Positions 25,604-33,907 of a stretch of 64,000 nt of DNA are shown piece after piece. Every line of letters starts with the position of its first letter. The stretch's first letter is position 1. Where the stretch lies: positions 1,798,001 through 1,862,000 of the forward strand of contig CBDDLD010000004.1 in NCBI GenBank assembly GCA_965230605.1. Direction: 5' to 3'. The notes under the pieces were generated by a model. It searched no databases. It was not told the DNA's origin and saw only the letters and a list, made by a program, of their open reading frames with translations. This DNA comes from CBDDLD01 sp965230605 (lineage in GTDB: Bacteria; Bacteroidota; Bacteroidia; Flavobacteriales; Flavobacteriaceae). A program made the position numbers and the translations under genes.

Positions 25604-26722
25604 TCAAACATTAAGTGCATGTTCTGAACTGAACGCGTACTGACTCCATTTAGGTAGCGGATGAAATTGACTCGCTTGCACATCTCTGAATAAGCGTTCT
25701 AATTCATTTTTCTGATAATAGCTTCTCCCCCCTAGGAGTTCCATAGCATATTTCACCGTCTCTATACAAGCATCGCTCACATTGGTCTTTAAACTCAGAA
25801 TTTCAGATGTGAGTGATTTTGAAGGCTCAAACTCAAAATTATTGGTACGCTCATACATGGCTTTCCACTGTACTTGTGCGCTTATTAGTGCATTATTTAA
25901 TTTACCAAATAGATATGGCACATGCCCTTGGTCATTTTGCTTAGCTACTTCTAAGGCTATTGCTTTAGCGCGCTCGGCTATTCCTACATAGGCAGACATA
26001 ATTAATGGCATGGCTACAGTAATTACCACATTCCATACATTATGAAACTCATCCCTTGGACGCTCTAGAGCGATAGCACTATCAGGCACAAAGACATCTT
26101 CTAACACTACGGTTTGAGAACCTGTACCTCGCATTCCCATCACATTCCAATCATCAAGTAAGCGAACACCTTGAGATTTGAATGGTACACCAAAGTGTAG
26201 TACTTTCCACTCCCCTTCATCATTTAAATAAGGTGCTGAAGTGACTAGGATGTTTCCACAGGCAGACTGACTTGCAAAAGCTTTCTTAGCATTTACTAAA
26301 TAACCGCCTTCTACTTTTTTCATCTCCCCATTAGAGCCTAACCAATCTCTAGCTCCAGTGCTTACTAATACTAATTGGTTGTCTGCAACATTGGTTAGTA
26401 ATGGTGCCCCTTGTCCTTTGTTTTTATACTTCCAGACTTTGGCTGCTACTAAGTGCTGGTGCATAGAAAATGCTAGTGCTGTAGAACCACAACTGTTTCC
26501 AAAGGTTCTAATGATTTGACATACATCTTCAAATGATAGTCCGGTTCCTCCTAACTCTGTAGGGACTAGTAAAGAGAAGTATTCTTTGCTTTTCAATTCT
26601 TTATAGTTGTCGTGAACAAATGTTGCTGTTTCATCATGCTGTGCAGCAACTTGAGCAAATTGTTTTGCTATATCTTCTGTCAACTTCGTCCAATCCGTAT
26701 GGTTTAATGTTATTGTTTCCAT
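25604..26722 (-). CDS. Acyl-CoA dehydrogenase family flavoprotein
   Basis: 372 residues with the acyl-CoA dehydrogenase plan: an N-terminal helical domain (LLVPTELGGTGLSFEDV), a central beta domain (GGYLVNAKKAFASQSACGN, DWNVMGMRGTGSQTVVLEDVFVP) and a C-terminal helical domain (ELLGGRSYYQKNELERLFRDVQASQFHP). The central WNVMGMRGTGS and the RDVQASQFHP end also occur in flavin monooxygenases of the DszC/SfnB kind, so dehydrogenation is not certain. It follows the MddA-like gene by 31 bp and lies in the same operon. Confidence 0.87.
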   Translation of the reverse strand: METITLNHTDWTKLTEDIAKQFAQVAAQHDETATFVHDNYKELKSKEYFSLLVPTELGGTGLSFEDVCQIIRTFGNSCGSTALAFSMHQHLVAAKVWKYKNKGQGAPLLTNVADNQLVLVSTGARDWLGSNGEMKKVEGGYLVNAKKAFASQSACGNILVTSAPYLNDEGEWKVLHFGVPFKSQGVRLLDDWNVMGMRGTGSQTVVLEDVFVPDSAIALERPRDEFHNVWNVVITVAMPLIMSAYVGIAERAKAIALEVAKQNDQGHVPYLFGKLNNALISAQVQWKAMYERTNNFEFEPSKSLTSEILSLKTNVSDACIETVKYAMELLGGRSYYQKNELERLFRDVQASQFHPLPKWSQYAFSSEHALNV

Positions 26723-26753
26723 ATCTATTCGTTTTATACTTTTAATGAATTAA

Positions 26754-27488
26754 TTATTTTCTTTTGGTAAATGGTATTAGCATTGGCTTTTTAGCTTGGT
26801 ATGCTCTGTAAGTCTCTCCGAAAGCTTTTACCATGTCTCTCTCTTCAAATAAGGTCCCAATAATTACATAGACAGTAATCGCTATTGCAAATACTAAGTG
26901 GGTTACAGACATTACCGGCGTAGCCCACATCCCTAATAACATCCCAAAGTATAATGGGTGACGCACATGCTTATAGAATCCTGTTACCCTGAACGCTAAA
27001 TCTGTGTACGGCTTATTTTGTAATTCTAAGAAGGTTTGTCTCAGACCGAACAGGTCAAAATGATTGATTAAAAAAGAACTGATGAAAAGGATCACCCATC
27101 CTAAAAAGAAAAATACATAAAGTGTGTAGTATAACACCGTCCCTTCAGATACCTGCCATATCATCCCACCAAGTGGTTGCCATTGCACAACCATATTGTA
27201 CAATAATAAGCCGGAGAATAGGACAAACGTACTACGCTCAACTGGTCTTGGAAAGTACGTTGAGAAAAAGTCCTTAAACCAGCTACGTGCCATAATACTA
27301 TGCTGTACTCCAAATAAGGCTATCAGTAATAGGTTGTTTAGAATAGCCATTACCACAGATACACGAGGCTCTTGATCAATAGAGATTTCGGGAATAAGAT
27401 TGCTTACTGATAAAATCCAATAAACAATTGACAAAAATGCAATAGCGTAGGCAACTATCGAATACGTAAACATCATTATTTTTTTCAT
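26754..27488 (-). CDS. mddA: Methanethiol S-methyltransferase-like membrane protein (MddA family)
   Basis: 244 residues with five or more membrane segments. Family-typical segments are GVQHSIMARSWFK, VERSTFVLFSGLLLYNMV, INHFDLFGLRQTFLEL, FYKHVRHPLYFGMLLGMWATPVMS and FEERDMVKAFGETYRAYQ. MddA methylates methanethiol with SAM to give dimethyl sulfide; the NnrU/isoprenylcysteine methyltransferase relatives share the fold, so the exact substrate is inferred. First gene of an operon with an acyl-CoA-dehydrogenase-like flavoprotein, preceded by four phased repeats. Confidence 0.82.
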   Translation of the reverse strand: MKKIMMFTYSIVAYAIAFLSIVYWILSVSNLIPEISIDQEPRVSVVMAILNNLLLIALFGVQHSIMARSWFKDFFSTYFPRPVERSTFVLFSGLLLYNMVVQWQPLGGMIWQVSEGTVLYYTLYVFFFLGWVILFISSFLINHFDLFGLRQTFLELQNKPYTDLAFRVTGFYKHVRHPLYFGMLLGMWATPVMSVTHLVFAIAITVYVIIGTLFEERDMVKAFGETYRAYQAKKPMLIPFTKRK

Positions 27489-27553
27489 GACTTTTGATTT
27501 TTAAATTCTTGGCAAACCTAGTCACGAAACCAACTTCTGAACGAAAATCTTAC

Positions 27554-27607
27554 GGTTACAAATGGGTTACAACAGCACTTTTAGAGGGTTACAAATGGGT
27601 TACAAAT
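27554..27607 (-). promoter_or_regulatory. Four helically phased GGTTACAAAT repeats upstream of mddA
   Basis: GGTTACAAAT occurs at 27554, 27587 and 27598, with GGTTACAACA at 27565. The offsets are 11, 22 and 11 bp, all multiples of one helical turn. The array lies 66-119 bp upstream of the mddA start and just downstream of the TPR-LuxR regulator gene, so it is a likely operator or activator array. Confidence 0.6.
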
Positions 27608-27657
27608 TGAAGAAATTAAGTTTTAAAAAATTGATTATCAATTGTTTATATTAAATT

Positions 27658-29421
27658 TTAAAACATCTTCAAAAAAGCATTTAAATCATCTTCCGGAGAG
27701 AGATTTAGTTTTTTTCTGAGTCGATTTCTACTCATTTTTACTGAGGAAGGGTTAATATTTTGCAGCGTCGCTATCTGTTTTGTATTGAGATCTAATTTAA
27801 TAAGCGAGCACAATCTGATGTCGTTTTTAGACAAGCCTTCAAATTGTGATGTTAACTTATCATAGAATGAACTACTTAGCGTATCTATCTTCTTATAAAA
27901 CTGATCACTGTCCTTATTCACCCAAATCTTATTCTTAATTTCTGCTTCTAGTTCTTCTAGTTCTTTAACACGTTTTCGTCCTGTAGAAGCCTTTAATACT
28001 TCTAAACGCTCGGCAAGAGATTCTGCCCAATCCTGATTGTTGGATATATTAACTGCAAAGTTGGTCAGGTCTTTCTTCTTGTACTCAATTTCAGAATTAA
28101 GTAATTCATTCTCTAACTTTTTCAACTTTAGATTTTGATTGTACCTCCAGTATAAAAAGAGCATGAATGCAATAACAAGAAGGCTAATAATCAGCGTTAT
28201 GTAGAACTTACGGTGTTGTTTATTGATGTCCTGTTCATAGGCTACCTTCTGCTCTGTTTGGCGTTTATGAAATGAAATGCTATCGGCCAATTGTTTCTTT
28301 TCGAACTCATAATTCATTTCTGCTCTTGTGATCTCTTGTGTTTTTTGCTTGTTGAATAAGGAGTCTTTCAAACTCAAGTACCGTTGATGGTAGTTTAATG
28401 CTGATTGAAAGCGACCAATGGCCTCTTCCGCATTACTGATGCACCCACAAGCTTCTTTTTGCAGATTCAATGCACCTGAAACTTCAGTCATCTCCAAGCT
28501 CTTCATACAATCAGTTATAGCTTTCCTATAGTCCTTCATGTTCAAATAGTTTTGTCCTCGATACAAATAAGCTGAGGCTAAACCATCAGTGTCATTAATC
28601 GCTGCTTTTTTAGTCACACTTTCATTAAAGTATTCTAATGCTTTGGCATAATCTTCACGCTTTGAATATTGGATACCAAGGTTATTATAAGCCCTTGTCA
28701 TAGATCGTATATCTCCTAATTCTTCTGCTATTGCAGCACTTCGTTCTAAATTCTCTATAGCGAGATCACGGTCATTGATATTCGAATAAATAAGTCCAAT
28801 ATTGTTGTAGGCCGCAGGAAGGCGGTTTTTAAAACCTAACTTTTCTTTAAGTGCTAAACTTCGTTTGTAGTAATCCAAAGCTTTTTCATTATTTCTCAAA
28901 TCGTTGTGAACATTTCCCAAGTTATTTAAAGCTCTAGAGGCCGCGTTGTCATCGTTAAGTTCTTCAGCTAGTTTTAATGATTGTAATAAATAATCCTGAG
29001 CTTGAGTATAACTCCCCATTTCATAAAATGCGGTTCCAATATTGTTGAGTGTTGTGGCTAAACCCTTCTTATCGTCTAGCTTTATTAAAATATCGTGGCT
29101 CTTAAAGAAAAACGCATTGGCCTCTGTAAATTCCCCTTGTACTGCATAGCTAATGCCAATAAGGCGGTACGCCGAAGCTTCCCAAGTTTTATTTTCTTTG
29201 TCTAAAGCAAAGTCCAGCAACTGATGCCCATAGGCTCTGGAGGTGTCCGTGGCCCTACCCATCTGTGATAAAACATAGTTCACACCAGATTCGTACCGTA
29301 CAGAATCTATAGCTTTTTGGTTGAGAAATACAGCTTTTAAACTATCAGGAGGAACACGCTGAGCATGAGAAATCTGAACAAGAGAAATAATTAAGACAAG
29401 TATTATCTTAAGGTACCGCAT
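27658..29421 (-). CDS. TPR-repeat transmembrane regulator with LuxR-like HTH
   Basis: 587 residues: a signal peptide (to about residue 20), about seven TPR units (residues 85-330, for example GLATTLNNIGTAFYEMGSYTQAQ), one membrane helix (YITLIISLLVIAFMLFLYW, about 405-425), a coiled coil and a C-terminal HTH (LNTKQIATLQNINPSSVKMSRNRLRKKL). This is a common Bacteroidota sensor-regulator: periplasmic TPR sensing with cytosolic DNA binding. It lies next to the phased repeats upstream of mddA, so it is a candidate regulator of that operon. Confidence 0.88.
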   Translation of the reverse strand: MRYLKIILVLIISLVQISHAQRVPPDSLKAVFLNQKAIDSVRYESGVNYVLSQMGRATDTSRAYGHQLLDFALDKENKTWEASAYRLIGISYAVQGEFTEANAFFFKSHDILIKLDDKKGLATTLNNIGTAFYEMGSYTQAQDYLLQSLKLAEELNDDNAASRALNNLGNVHNDLRNNEKALDYYKRSLALKEKLGFKNRLPAAYNNIGLIYSNINDRDLAIENLERSAAIAEELGDIRSMTRAYNNLGIQYSKREDYAKALEYFNESVTKKAAINDTDGLASAYLYRGQNYLNMKDYRKAITDCMKSLEMTEVSGALNLQKEACGCISNAEEAIGRFQSALNYHQRYLSLKDSLFNKQKTQEITRAEMNYEFEKKQLADSISFHKRQTEQKVAYEQDINKQHRKFYITLIISLLVIAFMLFLYWRYNQNLKLKKLENELLNSEIEYKKKDLTNFAVNISNNQDWAESLAERLEVLKASTGRKRVKELEELEAEIKNKIWVNKDSDQFYKKIDTLSSSFYDKLTSQFEGLSKNDIRLCSLIKLDLNTKQIATLQNINPSSVKMSRNRLRKKLNLSPEDDLNAFLKMF

Positions 29422-29585
29422 AGCCCCAAAAACGGTTGATTAGTACCTTAAATATAGAAAATTATATATAGTTATACAGAATAAGGATATAGTAGTTATA
29501 CCGTTATGACCAATATAGCTTAATTCTTATTCCTATATTTTACAAGTGTTATTCCTACTTTTCCTCAAAAAAATTTATTAAAAGT

Positions 29586-29610
29586 TACTTTCCGATACAA
29601 GAAGTAAAAT
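29586..29610. promoter_or_regulatory. TACTTCC-N7-GGAAGTA-like dyad, copy 1
   Basis: A 25-bp site (TACTTTCCGATAC AAGAAGTAAAAT) sharing 21 of 25 positions with the copy at 47214. It lies in the 261-bp gap between the TPR regulator start and the serine hydrolase stop. The rest of the gap is AT-rich with no gene. Confidence 0.5.
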
Positions 29611-29682
29611 CACATTAGTTATAAGATTTATAAAGTTATTGATACAAATAGGTTATGTAAAAAATATGTTATTGTAATATTA

Positions 29683-31122
29683 TCACTCAATTTTTTTACC
29701 ATCATACCCAGCTACTTTCAAATTTGTAACCCCATTATTTTCAAAAATAAACTCAAAGTATAAGCCCGTTTCTGAACTAAAAAAAAGCGTATCTGTTTCT
29801 GGTAATAAAAAGATAGGATTCTTTACAAGTCCACCGGAGAATTCTAAACCGTTATCCTTTATTTCTACTTTAGCAATAGCATCTTCAGAAAACTGATATG
29901 ACCCGGTGTAACGAACACGTTGCTCTTTCGATTGTTCATTGTAAGTCCTTAACCTATGGTAAATGCCTGGTAAATTATATTCTTTTGCGATGCTTAAAAA
30001 TAGTTCTTGAATAATAGCATTGCCATTATCTGAATTCACCATAATCGCCACTGAAATAGGATACTCTTTCCAAATCCTTAAATCTGAAACAAATCCTTCA
30101 TCAGAGCCTCCATGACCAAATAGATCCTCAACCACATAAGGTCCCATACCTTGATTATTTCCGTAATCTTTGGTCATTTCATTCACCGTTTCTGTTTTTA
30201 AAAATCCATCTTCTTGATTTTGAAAAGTCTCTTGAATAGCCTTAGCCCAAAGTAAAAGTTGAGAGGGTGTTGTCCATAGACCAGCAGCGGCCATTTCTGG
30301 ATAAGTGTGCCACTTACCTGGCACCTCAGAACCATCAGATTTATAACCTGCAGCTGCTAAACCATGGTAAGGCTTTGGAAGTGGGTTTTCATAACTACTC
30401 GATGTCATACCAAGTGGGTTAAGTACTTCTTTTTGCATAATTTCTGAGAATTCTTTCTTTTCGATATCTGTTAACATGAGTTGCATCACTGTGTAACCAC
30501 CACCAGAATAGCCTACTTTTTCACCAGGTTCTCTAAAAACTCGTACCGGATCCGTATTCCCTTTACCATCCAGCACATCTAAAACACTGGGAATGGTATC
30601 ATTGATCGAATAGCCCGGAAAACCATGAATAGTAAGTCCTGCCGAATGATTTAACAATCGCCTTAAAGTCACTTTCTCTTTGGTTGTAAATTCATTTTCT
30701 GGTACTTTCCAACTTCTTAAAACGTCATTGACATTGTTATCTAAATCTAATCGCCCTTGTTCTGCAAGTTGAAGTGCTCTTGTAGCTGCAATAGGTTTGC
30801 TAATAGATCCTGCCTGAAATAGTGTCTTTTCAGTAACCTTTTTTCCTGCACTAGTATCAGCCATTCCGTAGCCCTTTGCCCATTCTACAACACCATTATT
30901 TAGTACAGCTATACTAAGACCGTGTATATTTAGTGCTTTCATTCGGTCTTCAATATTATAGTATTGAATGCTTATACTGTCTCCATATTGAACTCGTAAA
31001 TTAGATTGAAGACCATTTTCTATTCGAGAAATTCGATCTTCTAAAGCTTTATTATCACTTTTCTTTTGACCTACACAACTAAACATACAGCATAGGGTCA
31101 TGATTAAACATAACAAACGCAT
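29683..31122 (-). CDS. Serine hydrolase (class C beta-lactamase/CubicO family) lipoprotein
   Basis: 479 residues. The signal segment ends CMFSCVGQ (probable lipobox). The penicillin-binding-like domain has SxxK as S106-I-S-K109, a YSGGGY motif for the YxN position and a HGGSDEGF segment for the third motif. A C-terminal beta domain (about 390-479) ends the protein. Such enzymes are esterases, peptidases or lactamases, usually of unknown substrate. It stands alone on the minus strand. Confidence 0.87.
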   Translation of the reverse strand: MRLLCLIMTLCCMFSCVGQKKSDNKALEDRISRIENGLQSNLRVQYGDSISIQYYNIEDRMKALNIHGLSIAVLNNGVVEWAKGYGMADTSAGKKVTEKTLFQAGSISKPIAATRALQLAEQGRLDLDNNVNDVLRSWKVPENEFTTKEKVTLRRLLNHSAGLTIHGFPGYSINDTIPSVLDVLDGKGNTDPVRVFREPGEKVGYSGGGYTVMQLMLTDIEKKEFSEIMQKEVLNPLGMTSSSYENPLPKPYHGLAAAGYKSDGSEVPGKWHTYPEMAAAGLWTTPSQLLLWAKAIQETFQNQEDGFLKTETVNEMTKDYGNNQGMGPYVVEDLFGHGGSDEGFVSDLRIWKEYPISVAIMVNSDNGNAIIQELFLSIAKEYNLPGIYHRLRTYNEQSKEQRVRYTGSYQFSEDAIAKVEIKDNGLEFSGGLVKNPIFLLPETDTLFFSSETGLYFEFIFENNGVTNLKVAGYDGKKIE

Positions 31123-31229
31123 AATTAAATTTTTTAAATTGTTTTTTTATAAGTTTTAAGCTACTTTATGACACATTAAAGTCAATAGCCATATAGCTTA
31201 TAGGTATTGTATTTGAAATAAATAGAATA

Positions 31230-31259
31230 AAAACGTCTAACTTATAAGCTAGACGTTTT
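31230..31259 (-). terminator. Rho-independent terminator of the sigma-factor operon
   Basis: Minus-strand stem AAAACGTCTA / TAGACGTTTT with a ten-base loop and T-rich tail, five bases beyond the stop of the DUF4097-like gene. Confidence 0.78.
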
Positions 31260-31263
31260 AAGA

Positions 31264-32274
31264 TTATTTTTGCTTTCTAAGGTAAATGCTTCCTGAACCT
31301 GCATCTAATTTCATCTTTGTTTTACCAGAGTTTAACTGAAGTTTCATTTCTTTAATTCCATCTATTAAGGACTCGTCTATGATAGTGAAGTCGATATCAC
31401 TGAGTATACGTTTACCCTTTACATCAACCTTAACATCAGAATTATTAGGTAAGCTCACATCTATATATCCATCATTACTTACTAAAGAATACAACTTAGT
31501 TGGAGTCATACCATCAAACACTACTGTGATATTTCCACCTATAGTATTGGCAATTACAGGACCACTGACATTGGTTAGGCTTATAGAGCTATAAGATGTG
31601 GAAATCTCTACTTCTCCCTTAAAGTCATTTAGTTCCCAGGGTGTTGAATTTGTTCGAAAAAAATACGTGTTAGAATTCTTCTTAGAGCAATCTTCTACAT
31701 TCCATGATAATTTAATGGAATTTGGAATTAAAATTTCATATCTATTATTCATAGAAGTTAAATTAGAAAAACTGCTAGTTACATTCTTATCTGATTTCTT
31801 TTTAGTATTATTTGTAGACTGGTTAGTGTAACCAAATAGATTGTTATTACCAGATTGATCATACTTATAATCTTTTATAATTAATTCACCAGGCTTTTCT
31901 GTAATATCTAGATAAAGATTATCTGCTGGACTCGTAGACTTATTACCTAAAGGTTTTAGTCCTTTTTCTAATTCGGTATCTCTAAATTTTGAAGATAATA
32001 GATAATAACTCTTGTTCAATAAAGCTTCAGATGATTCTTCTAATGAGTCTAATAACTTATCATCCTTATCCCCTAAATCATAATAGTAGGATAAGCGCGA
32101 TTCATTAAGACTTTTTATAATAACTTCATCACCATCATAACCTTTTATGGTCATGTGTGAGTTAGAACATATTTTGAGTATTCCTTTATCAAATTTAATG
32201 CGTTTCTCTTTCTCTTGCGCATTACCTACGCCTGCTATTAAAAGCAGTGTTATTACTGTTATTAGATGTTTCAT
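31264..32274 (-). CDS. DUF4097-like beta-repeat secreted protein
   Basis: 336 residues with a signal peptide ending near GVGNAQ. The mature part has a repeating beta pattern (GDEVIIKSL, PNSIKLSWNVEDCS, GEVEISTSYSSISLTNVSGPVIANTIGGNITVVFDG, IDVSLPNNSDVKVDVKG), as in DUF4097 adhesin-like proteins. Function unknown; it is the third gene of a sigma-factor operon and may be the envelope component monitored or controlled by it. Confidence 0.75.
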   Translation of the reverse strand: MKHLITVITLLLIAGVGNAQEKEKRIKFDKGILKICSNSHMTIKGYDGDEVIIKSLNESRLSYYYDLGDKDDKLLDSLEESSEALLNKSYYLLSSKFRDTELEKGLKPLGNKSTSPADNLYLDITEKPGELIIKDYKYDQSGNNNLFGYTNQSTNNTKKKSDKNVTSSFSNLTSMNNRYEILIPNSIKLSWNVEDCSKKNSNTYFFRTNSTPWELNDFKGEVEISTSYSSISLTNVSGPVIANTIGGNITVVFDGMTPTKLYSLVSNDGYIDVSLPNNSDVKVDVKGKRILSDIDFTIIDESLIDGIKEMKLQLNSGKTKMKLDAGSGSIYLRKQK

Positions 32275-32287
32275 TTTTGTTCGTTTT

Positions 32288-32914
32288 TTATTGATTTAAC
32301 ATGGCTAATAAGGCTGAAGCATTCCCTTTAACTAAAGGCAAAGATTCTTCATCCTCTATGATTTTTTTAAGTGGTGCTTTTGCACGTTGTTCTCTTAAAG
32401 TAGCTACAGATTTTATGAGTTTTAACTGCACTAATGGTTCAGTTTCATTACCTAAGGCATCGATAAGCTGATTTCTTACCAATGCGTTATCCGGAAACTT
32501 TAAAAGCGCATCAATCACAGCGACTTTAGAATTTGCATCAGAATCGCTATGCAAAATTTTAAAAAAGGCATTTAGTATCTTTTCGTCTTCCGCCTCATTT
32601 GCAAACTGATCTTCAATCTCGTAGATAGCTTCGAGACGCGAGCTATTAGTTTTACTTTCATCTAAAGCTAAAACTAAGTTGTCTCTTACTTCTATACGCT
32701 CTTGCCTGTTTCGATACCAATTCCCTAAAGCGACTAGTAGCGTAATACTTGCAGCAACAGACAGATATCTTATCATCCGCAAGCGCTTTACTTTACTGGT
32801 GTCTTGATGGAGCTCTTTTTTAAGCCTTGATTCAAAATCTAAGCTTGCATCTTGCGGCATTTTTTGAGTATCGAATGCGCTTTTATTTTCTCTAATAAAT
32901 TTCTCCAAACTCAT
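32288..32914 (-). CDS. HEAT-repeat putative anti-sigma protein
   Basis: 208 residues. A short cytosolic segment is followed by a membrane helix (MIRYLSVAASITLLVALGNWY, about 46-66) and three HEAT-like repeats (NSKVAVIDALLKFPDNALVRNQLIDALGN...). Its start overlaps the sigma factor stop by four bases. Position and topology fit an anti-sigma factor with a periplasmic HEAT domain, but no zinc-binding anti-sigma motif is visible. Confidence 0.75.
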   Translation of the reverse strand: MSLEKFIRENKSAFDTQKMPQDASLDFESRLKKELHQDTSKVKRLRMIRYLSVAASITLLVALGNWYRNRQERIEVRDNLVLALDESKTNSSRLEAIYEIEDQFANEAEDEKILNAFFKILHSDSDANSKVAVIDALLKFPDNALVRNQLIDALGNETEPLVQLKLIKSVATLREQRAKAPLKKIIEDEESLPLVKGNASALLAMLNQ

Positions 32915-33447
32915 ATGGCTAATTTGTTTTGCAATTGGCTCATTAAAAGACGTTTTCCTCTAACATATTGATTACGTACTGTACTTTCTTTTAACCCTAA
33001 TTGTTCAGCTATTTCTCTATGAGAATAGTCCTCAATTAAGTACAGAACAATGATGATTCGGTACTTGTCTTTCAATGCATGTATTGCTTTTTTTATCGCT
33101 TCAACTTTATAAGTAATGTCTTCGTATACATTAACATCTTCTTCTGTCTCTGTAACTTCATACGATTCTTGTAACCAATCTAGTTTCTTTTTTTGTCTTA
33201 AAACATCAAAAGAACAATTGATTACAATACGTTTTAACCAAGGCCCAAGGTTAAGGTCGTTTTCTAACTTAGATATATTTTGAAACGCTTTAATAAAGGC
33301 ATCATGTACAGTGTCTTGAGCGTCATGTTCGTTTTTAATAATCCTATAGCTCACATTATATAGCATATCCTTGTACATCTGATATACTTGCATTTGCGCT
33401 TTTAGATTATTCTGCTTACATGCTTTTATTAATTCCGGACGTTCCAA
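32911..33447 (-). CDS. RNA polymerase ECF-type sigma factor
   Basis: 178 residues. Region 2 is recognisable as DAQDTVHDAFIKAFQNISKL with LGPWLKRIVINCSFDVLRQ, and region 4 as IVLYLIEDYSHREIAEQLGLKESTVRNQYVRGKRLL. It is the first gene of a three-gene operon with the HEAT protein and the DUF4097-like protein. It is divergent from the small peptide gene, with a 266-bp shared upstream region. Confidence 0.93.
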   Translation of the reverse strand: MERPELIKACKQNNLKAQMQVYQMYKDMLYNVSYRIIKNEHDAQDTVHDAFIKAFQNISKLENDLNLGPWLKRIVINCSFDVLRQKKKLDWLQESYEVTETEEDVNVYEDITYKVEAIKKAIHALKDKYRIIIVLYLIEDYSHREIAEQLGLKESTVRNQYVRGKRLLMSQLQNKLAI

Positions 33448-33713
33448 AAAATAATTTTCGATAGGTTAGTTTATATAATAACGTAGTACTTAAAAAAATG
33501 TCGCAAAAAAGATATTGTAATTTTGAAAGTTATTAAGCTTTAAGGAAAATAAAACAGATAAGGAATAGCTATTTCAACTTTCTAAATGATCTTAATTTTA
33601 CCGTTAGTTAAAGAAACTTTGTGTAATTAAGTGCTATTCGACCTAGGCGGACGTTTTTCATTAATCATATTGTTTACTTGCATTGAACTACTAATAATCT
33701 AAAATCATGTATT

Positions 33714-33842
33714 ATGAGAAATCAAAAAAGTAAAACACAAAAAGATTTAAGCAGTTACAACACTGAAATGATTGTTCTAAACTCTAACCTTAAGAAAAGG
33801 CCTGGTGCTAGTGGTAAATGGATATTTCCTTGGATGCCTTAA
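33714..33842 (+). CDS. 42-residue peptide, candidate RiPP precursor
   Basis: ATG at 33714, TAA at 33840-33842. The N-terminal half (MRNQKSKTQKDLSSYNTEMI) is polar and leader-like; the C-terminal half contains LKKRPGASGKW and ends WIFPWMP. There is no Cys and no signal peptide; two Trp, three Pro and two Gly sit in the last 14 residues. It lies 66 bp upstream of a gene for a cupin-like enzyme on the same strand, with a terminator-like hairpin between, the arrangement often seen for precursor and modifying enzyme. I recognise no known precursor family. Too short to be certain it is translated. Confidence 0.6.
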   Translation: MRNQKSKTQKDLSSYNTEMIVLNSNLKKRPGASGKWIFPWMP

Positions 33843-33869
33843 TAGGTAATTAAGTTTTAGAGTTTAAAG

Positions 33870-33893
33870 GCGAACTATAGAGTTCGCTTTTTT
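33870..33893 (+). terminator. Hairpin plus T run between the peptide gene and the enzyme gene
   Basis: Stem GCGAACT / AGTTCGC with loop ATAG, followed by seven pyrimidines, mostly T. It ends 15 bp before the start of the cupin-like gene. It would end most transcripts after the peptide gene and give a high peptide-to-enzyme ratio. Confidence 0.75.
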
Positions 33894-33907
33894 CATTCAA
33901 ATTCTAT

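Noticed and set aside
25381..25614. 77-codon frame on the + strand
   Set aside because: It overlaps the terminator and the more protein-like minus-strand small gene, and its translation is low-complexity.
33638..33647. TCGACCTA shared between 33638 and 37381
   Set aside because: Eight matching bases, in opposite contexts relative to the genes; too short to call a shared operator.
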